Shown here one piece after another: positions 1 to 7,472 of a DNA stretch of 64,000 nt. A program made the position numbers and the translations under genes. The notes under the pieces were generated by a model. That model did no database searches. It was not told the DNA's origin and saw only the letters and a program-made list of their open reading frames with translations. Position 1 is the stretch's first letter. Each line of letters starts with the position of its first letter. This DNA comes from Pseudarthrobacter sp. SSS035 (GTDB lineage: Bacteria; Actinomycetota; Actinomycetes; Actinomycetales; Micrococcaceae), in contig NZ_CP096882.1 in assembly GCF_023273875.1 (NCBI RefSeq), positions 4,278,001 through 4,342,000 of the forward strand, in the 5' to 3' direction.

Positions 1-717
1 AGCGCCTATTTCCGGCGCTTCCCGGATTACCCGCGCGGCATCACGGTGCCAGCGATCGTTGATATTGCCAGCGGCGCGGTGGTCACCAACAACTTCCCTC
101 AGATCACCCTGGACTTTGCCACCGAATGGACCCGTTTCCACCGGAGCGGAGCGCCTGACCTTTACCCGGAACACCTCCGCGCCGAAATTGACTCCGTCAA
201 CAAGCGCGTCTTCACCGAAGTCAACAACGGCGTCTACCGCTGCGGCTTTGCGGGCTCCCAGGAGGCCTACGACTCGGCCTACACCAGGCTGTGGACCGCG
301 CTCGACTGGCTCGAGGAACGCCTCACCGGACAGCGGTACCTCGTGGGTGACACCATCACGGAAGCGGATGTCCGCCTGTTCACCACCTTGGCCAGGTTCG
401 ATGCCGTTTACCACGGGCATTTCAAGTGCAACCGGCAGAAGCTGACCGAACTGCCGGCCCTGTGGGGCTACGCGCGGGATCTTTTCCAGACTCCCGGTTT
501 CGGAGACACGATCGATTTTATCCAGATCAAGCAGCACTATTACATCGTCCATGAGGACATCAATCCCACCCTGATAGTGCCGCAGGGTCCTGATCCGGCG
601 GGCTGGCTGGAGCCCCATGGCAGGGAATCATTGGCCGGCCGGCCGTTCGGTGACGGCACTCCCCCGGGGCCGGTGCGCCCCGCGGAAGAAGTTTCCCCCG
701 GCCATGGAGCGGCTTAG
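1..717 (+). CDS. Glutathionyl-hydroquinone reductase-like protein (Xi-class GST), 5' truncated by window edge
   Basis: The reading frame is open from base 1, so the N-terminal thioredoxin-fold half with the catalytic Cys lies outside the window; 238 codons remain. The visible part runs from the end of the thioredoxin domain (ITVPAIVD, VVTNNFPQIT) into the all-alpha C-terminal GST domain. The segment FTTLARFDAVYHGHFKCN is the hallmark of Xi-class (ECM4/YqjG) enzymes, which reduce thiol-quinone conjugates. Actinobacteria usually use mycothiol instead of glutathione, so the thiol substrate here is probably mycothiol (inference). The C-terminus ends in a Pro/Gly-rich tail of about 35 residues that looks disordered. 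It reads toward the serine hydrolase gene, which has its own promoter. Confidence 0.85.
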   Translation, partial: SAYFRRFPDYPRGITVPAIVDIASGAVVTNNFPQITLDFATEWTRFHRSGAPDLYPEHLRAEIDSVNKRVFTEVNNGVYRCGFAGSQEAYDSAYTRLWTALDWLEERLTGQRYLVGDTITEADVRLFTTLARFDAVYHGHFKCNRQKLTELPALWGYARDLFQTPGFGDTIDFIQIKQHYYIVHEDINPTLIVPQGPDPAGWLEPHGRESLAGRPFGDGTPPGPVRPAEEVSPGHGAA

Positions 718-743
718 GATCAGGAAAGCGCTTTCTAACCGGT

Positions 744-749
744 TAGGCT
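744..749 (+). promoter_or_regulatory. -10 box of a probable leaderless promoter
   Basis: TAGGCT ends 6 nt before the ATG at 756, the spacing expected when transcription starts at the start codon itself. No Shine-Dalgarno sequence is visible. Confidence 0.5.
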
Positions 750-755
750 AGCCCC

Positions 756-1865
756 ATGCAGAAATCCTTTGGCTTTGCAGCACCCGGTTATGAAGGCGTT
801 CTGGACCTGTTTGAGGCCCTTCTCGCCGCGGATCCGCAGTACAGCGCCCAACTGGCGGCCTACCGGGACGGCGTGAAGATCGTGGACCTGTCCGGCGGGC
901 CCCACATCACCGCCGATTCCGTCACGGGGGCGTATTCAGTTTCCAAGGGCGTGGCGGCGCTGGTGATTTCGCTGCTCGTCCAGGACGGGCTGCTGGACCT
1001 TGACCGGACAGTGGCGCACTACTGGCCCGAGTTTGGTTGCCATGGCAAGGACCGCTTGCTGGTGCGTGAAGCCCTGTCCCATCAGGCCGGCCTGATCGGA
1101 GTCGAGGGAGGCATCGCCCTGGACGAATTCACCACCTCCCTGGCCGCGGGAAGGTTGGCAGCGGCGAGCCCCGCATGGCGTCCCGGCAGTTGCTTCGGAT
1201 ACCACGCCCTCACCATCGGAATCATTATGGAGGAACTCTGCCGGCGGGTCACGGGAACCAGCCTGCAGAGCCTCTATGACCAGCGCATCCGCACGGCCTA
1301 CGGCATCGACTTCTTCCTGGGACTGCCCGAAGAGCTGGAACCGCGCTACCGTAACGTCCTCTACGACGTCGATCCCCTTCAACCATGGCTGGATCCACTG
1401 AGCCTGGATGGGCTCAACAGCAACGCGGCAGTCAGCACAATCATGGAACTTCCCAATCAACGGGCCGTCCGCGCCGCGGGGATGAGTGCCGCCGGCGGTG
1501 TGGGTTCGGCGGAGGGCCTGGCCAGGCTCTACGCCGCGGCCATCACCGGTGTGGACGGCCGGGACCCCTTGTTGACCCCTGAGACCGTCAGCGCCATGTC
1601 CCAGGAGCAGGTGTGGGGCCTGGACCGCCTGTCCGGACTGGACAACGCCTTTGCCGTGGTCTTTATGAAGCCACACGTGTCGCGGAATTTCGGCAGCCAC
1701 CGTGCCTTCGGCCACGAGGGTGCGAACGCTGCCCTGGGGTTTGCCGATCCCGCATACGGGCTCGGCTTCGGATACATCCCGCAGCGGGCGGAGGACGGAC
1801 GCACCCAGGGCAAAGCTCATCGGCTGGCTGCGGAGGTCCGGCGGGCCGCGTCGGCCTTGTCGTAA
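756..1865 (+). CDS. Serine hydrolase, class C beta-lactamase/esterase family
   Basis: A 369-residue protein of the beta-lactamase-fold family (EstB, LpqK-like). The nucleophile motif SxxK is S61-V-S-K64 (GAYSVSKG). The second motif, usually YxN, reads Y149-H-A, as in many esterases of this family, and a late HEG motif near residue 318 takes the place of KTG. No signal peptide is seen, so a cytoplasmic esterase or amidase is more likely than a beta-lactamase. The ATG at 756 is chosen because a -10 box lies 6 nt upstream. Substrate cannot be assigned. Confidence 0.85.
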   Translation: MQKSFGFAAPGYEGVLDLFEALLAADPQYSAQLAAYRDGVKIVDLSGGPHITADSVTGAYSVSKGVAALVISLLVQDGLLDLDRTVAHYWPEFGCHGKDRLLVREALSHQAGLIGVEGGIALDEFTTSLAAGRLAAASPAWRPGSCFGYHALTIGIIMEELCRRVTGTSLQSLYDQRIRTAYGIDFFLGLPEELEPRYRNVLYDVDPLQPWLDPLSLDGLNSNAAVSTIMELPNQRAVRAAGMSAAGGVGSAEGLARLYAAAITGVDGRDPLLTPETVSAMSQEQVWGLDRLSGLDNAFAVVFMKPHVSRNFGSHRAFGHEGANAALGFADPAYGLGFGYIPQRAEDGRTQGKAHRLAAEVRRAASALS

Positions 1866-1896
1866 CAGTCTGCTTGTCGTAGCAAGCGGCTGCACC

Positions 1897-1902
1897 TAGT
1901 GT
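1897..1902 (+). promoter_or_regulatory. -10 box of a probable leaderless promoter
   Basis: TAGTGT is followed by 7 nt and then the ATG at 1910. This favours 1910 over the in-frame GTG at 1901, which lies partly inside the box. Confidence 0.5.
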
Positions 1903-1909
1903 GGGGCTG

Positions 1910-3028
1910 ATGGGTGACACTCAAACGCAGCCGCAGGGCCGGCCCTCCGCTGGAACCCGCCTCCTGAGGAATTCGGTGGCCGGTCTCTCGTCGGCATTCA
2001 CAGTACAGCGCCTGCAGCTGGCGGCGAAGGCAGCGCTGGCCGCCGGCCTCGCTTTCGCCATTGCTCCCCTGATGCCGGGATCCGCTGCCGAGTACCCGTA
2101 CTACGCGCCGCTCGGCGCCCTGGTGTCGATGTACCACAACGTGGCCGGATCCTTCCGGCAGGGTCTCCAGGCGCTCGTCGGACTCGCCCTGGGTATTGGG
2201 CTCGCCTTTGCGCTGGTCAGTGTCGGTGATCCGTCACCGCTGTCTGTTGCGGTCGTTATGGGACTCGGCGTGCTGCTCGGCGGTCTCCCCCGCATCGGCT
2301 CGGGCAGCGACTGGATTCCGACGGCGGCGCTGCTGGTCCTGCTGGTGGGGGGAAGCAACCGGGACGACTTTTCCTTCGGCTACCTCATCCAGATGGGCGT
2401 CGGCGTCGCCGTGGGCATTGCCGTCAACTTCCTGGTCTTTCCGCCCCTGCACTTCAACGCGGCGGCCACCAGCCTGGGGAAACTCCGGCTGGCCCTCGAG
2501 CGGCAACTGACTGACATGGGAACGGCCCTGACTGAAAAGTGGCCTCCCGAGCATGAGGACTGGTCCCGCCGGTCGACCGAGCTGGCCGAAGCAGCCAGCA
2601 CGGTCCGCCATCTCGTGCAGGAGGCTGATGCGAGCCGGCGCGCCAATCCGCGCCGGCGGCTCCATCCCCGCGATGTGGATCTCGACTACCGCAACCTTCG
2701 TGACCTGGAGCGGGTGACGTTCCACATCCAGGACATGACAGAAGTCCTGTCCGATGTCATCTGGACAGACGACGCACCTTACACGGTGCCTTTCGACGAC
2801 AGTGCGCCCCTGGCCGCGGCCATGACCGCCACCGGCGAACTCCTGGCCTCGTTCGACGGGGAGGATGAAGCAGACCAGCGGCGGCTGTTCGCTGCCGCAA
2901 AGTCGGCGGTAGAGGCCGGCATGGCATCGGTTGCGGAGCGGGCCCAGGAGGATTCGGCGGTGACAGCGTCCGAGTCCATCCTTCTGAGCCTGCACCGTAT
3001 CGTCAGGGCTGTGCGGCCGGCGTCCTAG
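1910..3028 (+). CDS. FUSC / aromatic acid exporter-like membrane protein
   Basis: About 372 residues. After a polar N-terminus of about 35 residues come five to six hydrophobic segments within residues 40-185 (for example AALAAGLAFAIAPL, LLVLLVGG and GVAVGIAVNFLVFPPL), followed by a soluble, charged helical C-terminal half. This is the layout of one FUSC/ArAE repeat, a family linked to efflux of aromatic or organic acids at the inner membrane. The start at ATG 1910 is set by the upstream -10 box. The 3' end shares a CTAG with the converging MaoC gene, so the two stop codons overlap. Substrate unknown. Confidence 0.75.
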   Translation: MGDTQTQPQGRPSAGTRLLRNSVAGLSSAFTVQRLQLAAKAALAAGLAFAIAPLMPGSAAEYPYYAPLGALVSMYHNVAGSFRQGLQALVGLALGIGLAFALVSVGDPSPLSVAVVMGLGVLLGGLPRIGSGSDWIPTAALLVLLVGGSNRDDFSFGYLIQMGVGVAVGIAVNFLVFPPLHFNAAATSLGKLRLALERQLTDMGTALTEKWPPEHEDWSRRSTELAEAASTVRHLVQEADASRRANPRRRLHPRDVDLDYRNLRDLERVTFHIQDMTEVLSDVIWTDDAPYTVPFDDSAPLAAAMTATGELLASFDGEDEADQRRLFAAAKSAVEAGMASVAERAQEDSAVTASESILLSLHRIVRAVRPAS

Positions 3029-3951
3029 AGCGGTGCCACGGAGCCGCTGAAGTGGCGGCGGCCGGAGCGGGGGTTCCACGCCACAAATCCGGCCCGTTGC
3101 CAGCCTTCGCCAGGCGTCTGTGCCGTGGTGATATCCAGGGCGGTGATAGCCAAGGCAACGCGGGCAGGAAGGAACACTGGAGCCTCGAACGTGACGTCCC
3201 ACGTGAACGTTTCGCCCTTGGCCGGCCCGACATCCGCGAGGGCCCTCGAGGCAAGGTACATCCCGTGTGCGATGGAGCGGCGCATGCCCAGGGCCTTGGC
3301 AGAAAGCACGCTCAGGTGGATGGGGTTGAAGTCTCCTGAAACGGCGGCATACGCCCTTCCCGTGTCGACCCCCAAATGCCAAATCGCGGTGGGGTCCGGA
3401 GGCGTGAAATCGGCCTGGCCGTTGTGGGGTGTTGGCTTGTCGATGCCGGGGAGGAACACACCCTTGGCCAGGTAGGAGGAGCGCCCGGTCCACTTGATGT
3501 CCGGCGTATCCGCGCCACGGATCTCTGCCACAACGTCAAGTTGCGTGCCGGACCGGTGGCCCCGGAGGTTCTCAACCCTGGCCTGGATGTCCAGGGATTC
3601 CGTGAAGAGCACCGGCGACCTCTGCTCCACATGGTTGCTGAGGTGGACCATGCCCAGGAGTGGCAGCGGGAAATCGTCGCGGTTCATCACACTCATGGCC
3701 AGCGGGAATGCCAGTGCGTGGAGGTATCCGGCCGGCAGGGTGTCCCTGGCAGTCAGCCCGATGAGGTGCTGGTAGGCGGTGAGGTTGCCGACGTCGGCCC
3801 TTACCCCGCGCACTTCGTGGCCAGTGACCGGAAGGTTGGATCCGTTGTGCGTGCCCAAGACGCGCCGCCGCGCGGTCTGCGCGGCGGCATTAACGTAGAG
3901 CTTGGACAGGGACGGCATCTCCCCGAGGATGACCGGCTGGACAGTACTCAT
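3025..3951 (-). CDS. MaoC family dehydratase (enoyl-CoA hydratase 2-like, HtdX-type)
   Basis: A 308-residue double hot-dog protein. The C-terminal hot-dog has the hydratase-2 signature: SGDFNPIHLS followed by IAHGMYLASRAL, giving the catalytic Asp/His pair (D-F-N-P-I-H). It should hydrate trans-2-enoyl-CoA or enoyl-ACP to the 3-hydroxyacyl form. The start codon overlaps the stop of the upstream long-form FabG gene by 4 nt, so the two are translationally coupled and catalyse consecutive steps. The gene order matches mycobacterial fadA2-fabG4-htdX. Confidence 0.88.
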   Translation of the reverse strand: MSTVQPVILGEMPSLSKLYVNAAAQTARRRVLGTHNGSNLPVTGHEVRGVRADVGNLTAYQHLIGLTARDTLPAGYLHALAFPLAMSVMNRDDFPLPLLGMVHLSNHVEQRSPVLFTESLDIQARVENLRGHRSGTQLDVVAEIRGADTPDIKWTGRSSYLAKGVFLPGIDKPTPHNGQADFTPPDPTAIWHLGVDTGRAYAAVSGDFNPIHLSVLSAKALGMRRSIAHGMYLASRALADVGPAKGETFTWDVTFEAPVFLPARVALAITALDITTAQTPGEGWQRAGFVAWNPRSGRRHFSGSVAPL

Positions 3952-5288
3952 GCCCCCACCAGGTTCTGTCCGCAGATCCGCAGCACGTCGCCGTTGATGC
4001 CCCCGGCGGCGTCGCTCGCCAGGAAGGCAATGGCCTCCGCTACGTCGGACGGTTGGCCACCTTGCTGCAGCGAGTTCAGCCGCCGTCCCACTTCGCGGAC
4101 GGCAAATGGGATCCGTGCTGTCATGTCTGTTTCGATGAATCCGGGCGCCACCGCGTTAATGGTCCCGCCGTTCACCGCCAGAAGGGGCGCAGAAGCGCGC
4201 ACCATACCCATCACACCGCCCTTGGACGCCGCGTAGTTGGTCTGCCCGCGGTTGCCCGCTATGCCGCTGGTGGATGCCAACGAGACAATCCGTGGTGAAT
4301 TACGGAAGTGTTCGGACGCAAGGAGCGCTTCGTTGATTCTGAGCTGGGCGGCGATGTTGATGTTCAGGACGGAGGTCCAGCGGCCGTGGTCCATATTGGC
4401 GAGCAGCTTGTCCCGGGTAATTCCTGCGTTGTGGATGACGATGTCCAGACGGCCGTGACGCTGCACGGCGTGGTCGATGATCCGCTGGCCGGCATCTGCG
4501 CTGCTGATATCCAGTTGAAGCGCCGTGCCGCGGACTTCGTTGGCGACGGCGGCCAAATGGTCCCCGGCTGCCGGGATGTCTACGAGGACCAGGGTGGCCC
4601 CGTCCCGGTGGAGGGTACGGGCAATAGCTGCCCCGATGCCGCGGGCGGCGCCGGTGACCACAGCAACCTTGCCGGCGAGCGGCTTCTCGAAGTCCGGGGG
4701 CAGGTGGCCCTGCTCGGTTGAGACAGTCAGGAACTGGCCATCCACGAAAGCCGACCGGCCGGACAGAAAGAACCGCAGAGCTGCCAGAGCGCTGGGGCTG
4801 ATGCTCTGGACACCTTCTGCCAGGACGATGCCGTTCGCCGTTGCGCCGGCCCGGAGTTCCTTGGCAAGCGACCGCAGGAAGCCATCCACGCCTTGCCGGG
4901 CAGCCGACTGTGCAGGGGACGCGGTTTCGGCGGCCGGCCGGGAGATGGTGATGACGCGGGCGCTGGGGCCGAGATCACGCAGTGAGGCCGCGGCGGACAG
5001 CACAGGCTTTTCAAGATCCTCGGGCCGGGTCAGCTCATCCAAGACCAGAATGATCGCACCAAGTTTTTCGCGGGGCACCGCGTGGCGCCGGACGTCCAGG
5101 TCCCAGGAGAGCAGCTTGGCGGCCAGTTCGTCGGCACCGGCGGTGTTGCCCTGGACGAGGACGGGGCCGGGGACCAGGGGCTGGCCCGGCTTGAAGCGGC
5201 GCAGCACGGCGGGCTGGGGCAGGCCCAGCCGTTTGGCGATGTTCTTGCCCACGCCCTGGTTGACGAGCGTGGTGTATTTATCCGTCAT
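3948..5288 (-). CDS. 3-oxoacyl-ACP/CoA reductase, high-molecular-weight FabG (FabG4-type)
   Basis: A 446-residue protein, about 200 residues longer than ordinary FabG. Residues 1-200 form the degenerate N-terminal flavodoxin-like domain of the HMwFabG subgroup; residues 205-446 form a canonical SDR with TGAARGIG for cofactor binding, HNAGITRD, and the catalytic S/Y/K set (LASTSG, NYAASK). Mycobacterial FabG4 prefers NADH and CoA substrates, so a role in beta-oxidation or acyl chain remodelling is likely. An AGGGG motif precedes the ATG. It starts 9 nt after the thiolase gene and overlaps the MaoC gene. Confidence 0.9.
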   Translation of the reverse strand: MTDKYTTLVNQGVGKNIAKRLGLPQPAVLRRFKPGQPLVPGPVLVQGNTAGADELAAKLLSWDLDVRRHAVPREKLGAIILVLDELTRPEDLEKPVLSAAASLRDLGPSARVITISRPAAETASPAQSAARQGVDGFLRSLAKELRAGATANGIVLAEGVQSISPSALAALRFFLSGRSAFVDGQFLTVSTEQGHLPPDFEKPLAGKVAVVTGAARGIGAAIARTLHRDGATLVLVDIPAAGDHLAAVANEVRGTALQLDISSADAGQRIIDHAVQRHGRLDIVIHNAGITRDKLLANMDHGRWTSVLNINIAAQLRINEALLASEHFRNSPRIVSLASTSGIAGNRGQTNYAASKGGVMGMVRASAPLLAVNGGTINAVAPGFIETDMTARIPFAVREVGRRLNSLQQGGQPSDVAEAIAFLASDAAGGINGDVLRICGQNLVGA

Positions 5289-5297
5289 CCGGTGCCC

Positions 5298-6665
5298 CTA
5301 GAGTGCTTCGAGTATTGCGACGACGCCCTGGCCGCCGGCGGCGCAGATGGAAATAAGTCCGCGCGCAGGCCTTCCCTCGACGGTACCTTTGGCCTGCAGC
5401 ATCTTGGCCAGCGAGGCCACGATGCGTCCGCCGGTGGCTGCGAACGGGTGGCCCGCGGCCAGGGAGGAGCCGTTGACGTTCAGCTTGGTGCGGTCGATGC
5501 TGCCGAAGGCACCCTCAAGTCCCAGCCGGGTCCGGCCGAACTCATCATCTTCCCACGCGGCCAGGGTGCTCAGGACAGTCCCGGCGAAGGCTTCGTGGAT
5601 CTCAAAGAAGTCGAAGTCATCCAGCGTCAGTCCGTTGCGGGCCAGCAGCCTGGGGACCGCAAACGCGGGAGCCATAAGCAGTCCGTCCTTTCCGTGGACG
5701 AAGTCCACGGCGGCGGCTTCACCATCCACGACGGTGGCGAGCTTCGGCAGGTCATGGGCATCAGCCCACTCTTCGGATGCGAGCAGGACCGTGGAGGCCC
5801 CATCGGTCAACGGTGTGGAGTTTCCCGCCGTCATGGTGGCCTCGGCGCCCAGGCTCTTCCCGAAGACGGGCTTGAGTGTAGCCAGCTTCTCCAATGTGGT
5901 GTCCGCCCTCAGGTTGGAGTCCTTGGCGAGGCCTCGGTATGGCGTCAGGAGATCATCGAAGAAGCCTGCGTCATACGCGGCGGAAAGGTTGCGGTGGCTG
6001 TTGAAAGCCAGCTCATCCTGGGCCTCGCGCGAAATGTTCCATTGCGCGGTGGTCAGCGCCTGGTGCTCGCCCATGGACAGGCCGGTGCGTGGCTCCCCCG
6101 TACTCGGAGCATCGGGGGCCAGGTCCCTGGGCCGCAGGCGGCTGAGTACCTGCAGGCGCTGGGGCAGTGTCTTGGCGCGGTTGAGGTCCAGGAGTATCTC
6201 GCGGAGGCCTTCACTGACAGCAATGGGGGCATCCGACGCCGAGTCGACACCACCGGCGATGGCGGAATCGATCTGGCCCAGTTTGATCTTGTTGGCCAGG
6301 CCCAGAACCGTTTCGAGGCCGGTGGCGCACGCCTGCTGCAGGTCGTAGGCGGGGGTTTCCGCCGACAACGCCGAACCCAGGACTGCCTCGCGGGTGAGGT
6401 TGAAGTCGCGGGAGTGCTTGAGTACGGCCCCCGCCGCAACCTCGCCAATCCGCTCATCCTGGAGGCCAAACCTGGCGATAAGACCGTCCAGTGCGGCAGT
6501 GAGCATGTCCTGGTTGGATGACTTCGTGTAGGCCCCGCCGGACCGGGCAAACGGGATCCGGTTACCACCCACAATTACGGCCCGCCGAACTGGACGCGCC
6601 GCGCCGGAAGTCGTGGGGCTGGCGAATTCGTGGGGTCCGGTGCCGGACTGTCCATTGACGGACAT
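5298..6665 (-). CDS. Acetyl-CoA acetyltransferase (thiolase, FadA2-type)
   Basis: 455 residues. The acyl-accepting Cys is C113 in QQACATG; the GHPFAATG and C-terminal SICAAGGQG motifs supply the catalytic His and second Cys. The enzyme would cleave 3-ketoacyl-CoA or condense acetyl-CoA. The open frame runs further upstream, but ATG 6665 is preceded by AGAGGAG at a good distance, whereas longer starts would cross the divergent tetR promoter. First gene of a three-gene operon with fabG4-like and maoC genes, probably controlled by the divergent TetR. Confidence 0.92.
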   Translation of the reverse strand: MSVNGQSGTGPHEFASPTTSGAARPVRRAVIVGGNRIPFARSGGAYTKSSNQDMLTAALDGLIARFGLQDERIGEVAAGAVLKHSRDFNLTREAVLGSALSAETPAYDLQQACATGLETVLGLANKIKLGQIDSAIAGGVDSASDAPIAVSEGLREILLDLNRAKTLPQRLQVLSRLRPRDLAPDAPSTGEPRTGLSMGEHQALTTAQWNISREAQDELAFNSHRNLSAAYDAGFFDDLLTPYRGLAKDSNLRADTTLEKLATLKPVFGKSLGAEATMTAGNSTPLTDGASTVLLASEEWADAHDLPKLATVVDGEAAAVDFVHGKDGLLMAPAFAVPRLLARNGLTLDDFDFFEIHEAFAGTVLSTLAAWEDDEFGRTRLGLEGAFGSIDRTKLNVNGSSLAAGHPFAATGGRIVASLAKMLQAKGTVEGRPARGLISICAAGGQGVVAILEAL

Positions 6666-6695
6666 GGGTGACTCCTCTGATCTGCGACGGTTACC

Positions 6696-6726
6696 GATAC
6701 CCAGCGTACCTGATACGCTGAGTATC
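6696..6726. promoter_or_regulatory. Near-palindromic operator in the thiolase/tetR divergent promoter
   Basis: A 31-bp interrupted palindrome: outer arms GATAC (6696-6700) and GTATC (6722-6726), inner arms AGCGTA (6703-6708) and TACGCT (6714-6719). The right inner arm is also the -10 box (TACGCT) of tetR. This is the expected layout for a TetR autorepressor that also blocks the divergent fadA2-type operon. Confidence 0.65.
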
Positions 6727-7419
6727 GTGAACAACCTCCACGCAGAAGTCCCGACGCCGGCTGCCGGCGCAATTGCCGACGGCCGTTCGGCCCGCTGGCA
6801 GACCCACCGGGAGGAACGACGCCGGGAGCTCATCAAGTCCGCACGCCGCGCGGTCCACGCGCTGGGCAGCGATGCCTCCATGGAGGAGATTGCAGCGGCC
6901 GCCGGCACCTCAAAGTCGGTCTTCTACCGCTATTTCGGCGATAAGGCAGGACTTCAGCACGCCGTCGGGGAAGTGGTCCTGAGCCAGATGCAGCGCAAGA
7001 TCCGCGAAGCGGCGCAGGGTGCCCAGACTCCTCGGGAAGGGCTGCTGGCCATGATTTCTGCCTATCTCCAGATGGCGGAAACCAGCCCCAATGTCTACAG
7101 TTTCGTCACCCGCTATGCGCCGGTGGATGCGGACAGCCACCAGGGATCGGCGGCCATTTCGGGAGCCCTTGGCCACTTCTTCGATTCCATCGCAGAGATG
7201 ATCGCCGTGCCAATGCGGACCCACCTCGGAGAAGGCAAAGAAGCGGTGATCGGCTACTGGCCCACGGCGGCCATCGGCCTGGTCCGAAATGCCGGTGAGC
7301 AATGGCTCAGCACGCCGGCTTCGGCGGCGAAGCCGGACCAGGAAGCCATGGCCCGCCAGATCACGGCCTGGTTATGCGTGGGGATCGCCCCCGAGCTTAG
7401 CCCCGCCAGCGCGGCATGA
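6727..7419 (+). CDS. TetR/AcrR family transcriptional regulator of the beta-oxidation locus
   Basis: About 230 residues from GTG 6727. The N-terminal helix-turn-helix is clear: SMEEIAAAAGTSKSVFYRYFGDKAGL at about residues 51-76 fits the TetR recognition helix. The C-terminal ligand domain is generic. The -10 hexamer TACGCT ends 7 nt before the GTG, so the message is probably leaderless and this start is preferred over upstream in-frame codons. It lies between the divergent thiolase operon and the co-directional acyl-CoA dehydrogenase gene, so it probably senses a fatty acyl-CoA (inference). Confidence 0.85.
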   Translation: MNNLHAEVPTPAAGAIADGRSARWQTHREERRRELIKSARRAVHALGSDASMEEIAAAAGTSKSVFYRYFGDKAGLQHAVGEVVLSQMQRKIREAAQGAQTPREGLLAMISAYLQMAETSPNVYSFVTRYAPVDADSHQGSAAISGALGHFFDSIAEMIAVPMRTHLGEGKEAVIGYWPTAAIGLVRNAGEQWLSTPASAAKPDQEAMARQITAWLCVGIAPELSPASAA

Positions 7420-7472
7420 TTCCGCCCCAAGAACCTCACACCCTCCTGTCAGAACCAACGAAGGACATTGAC

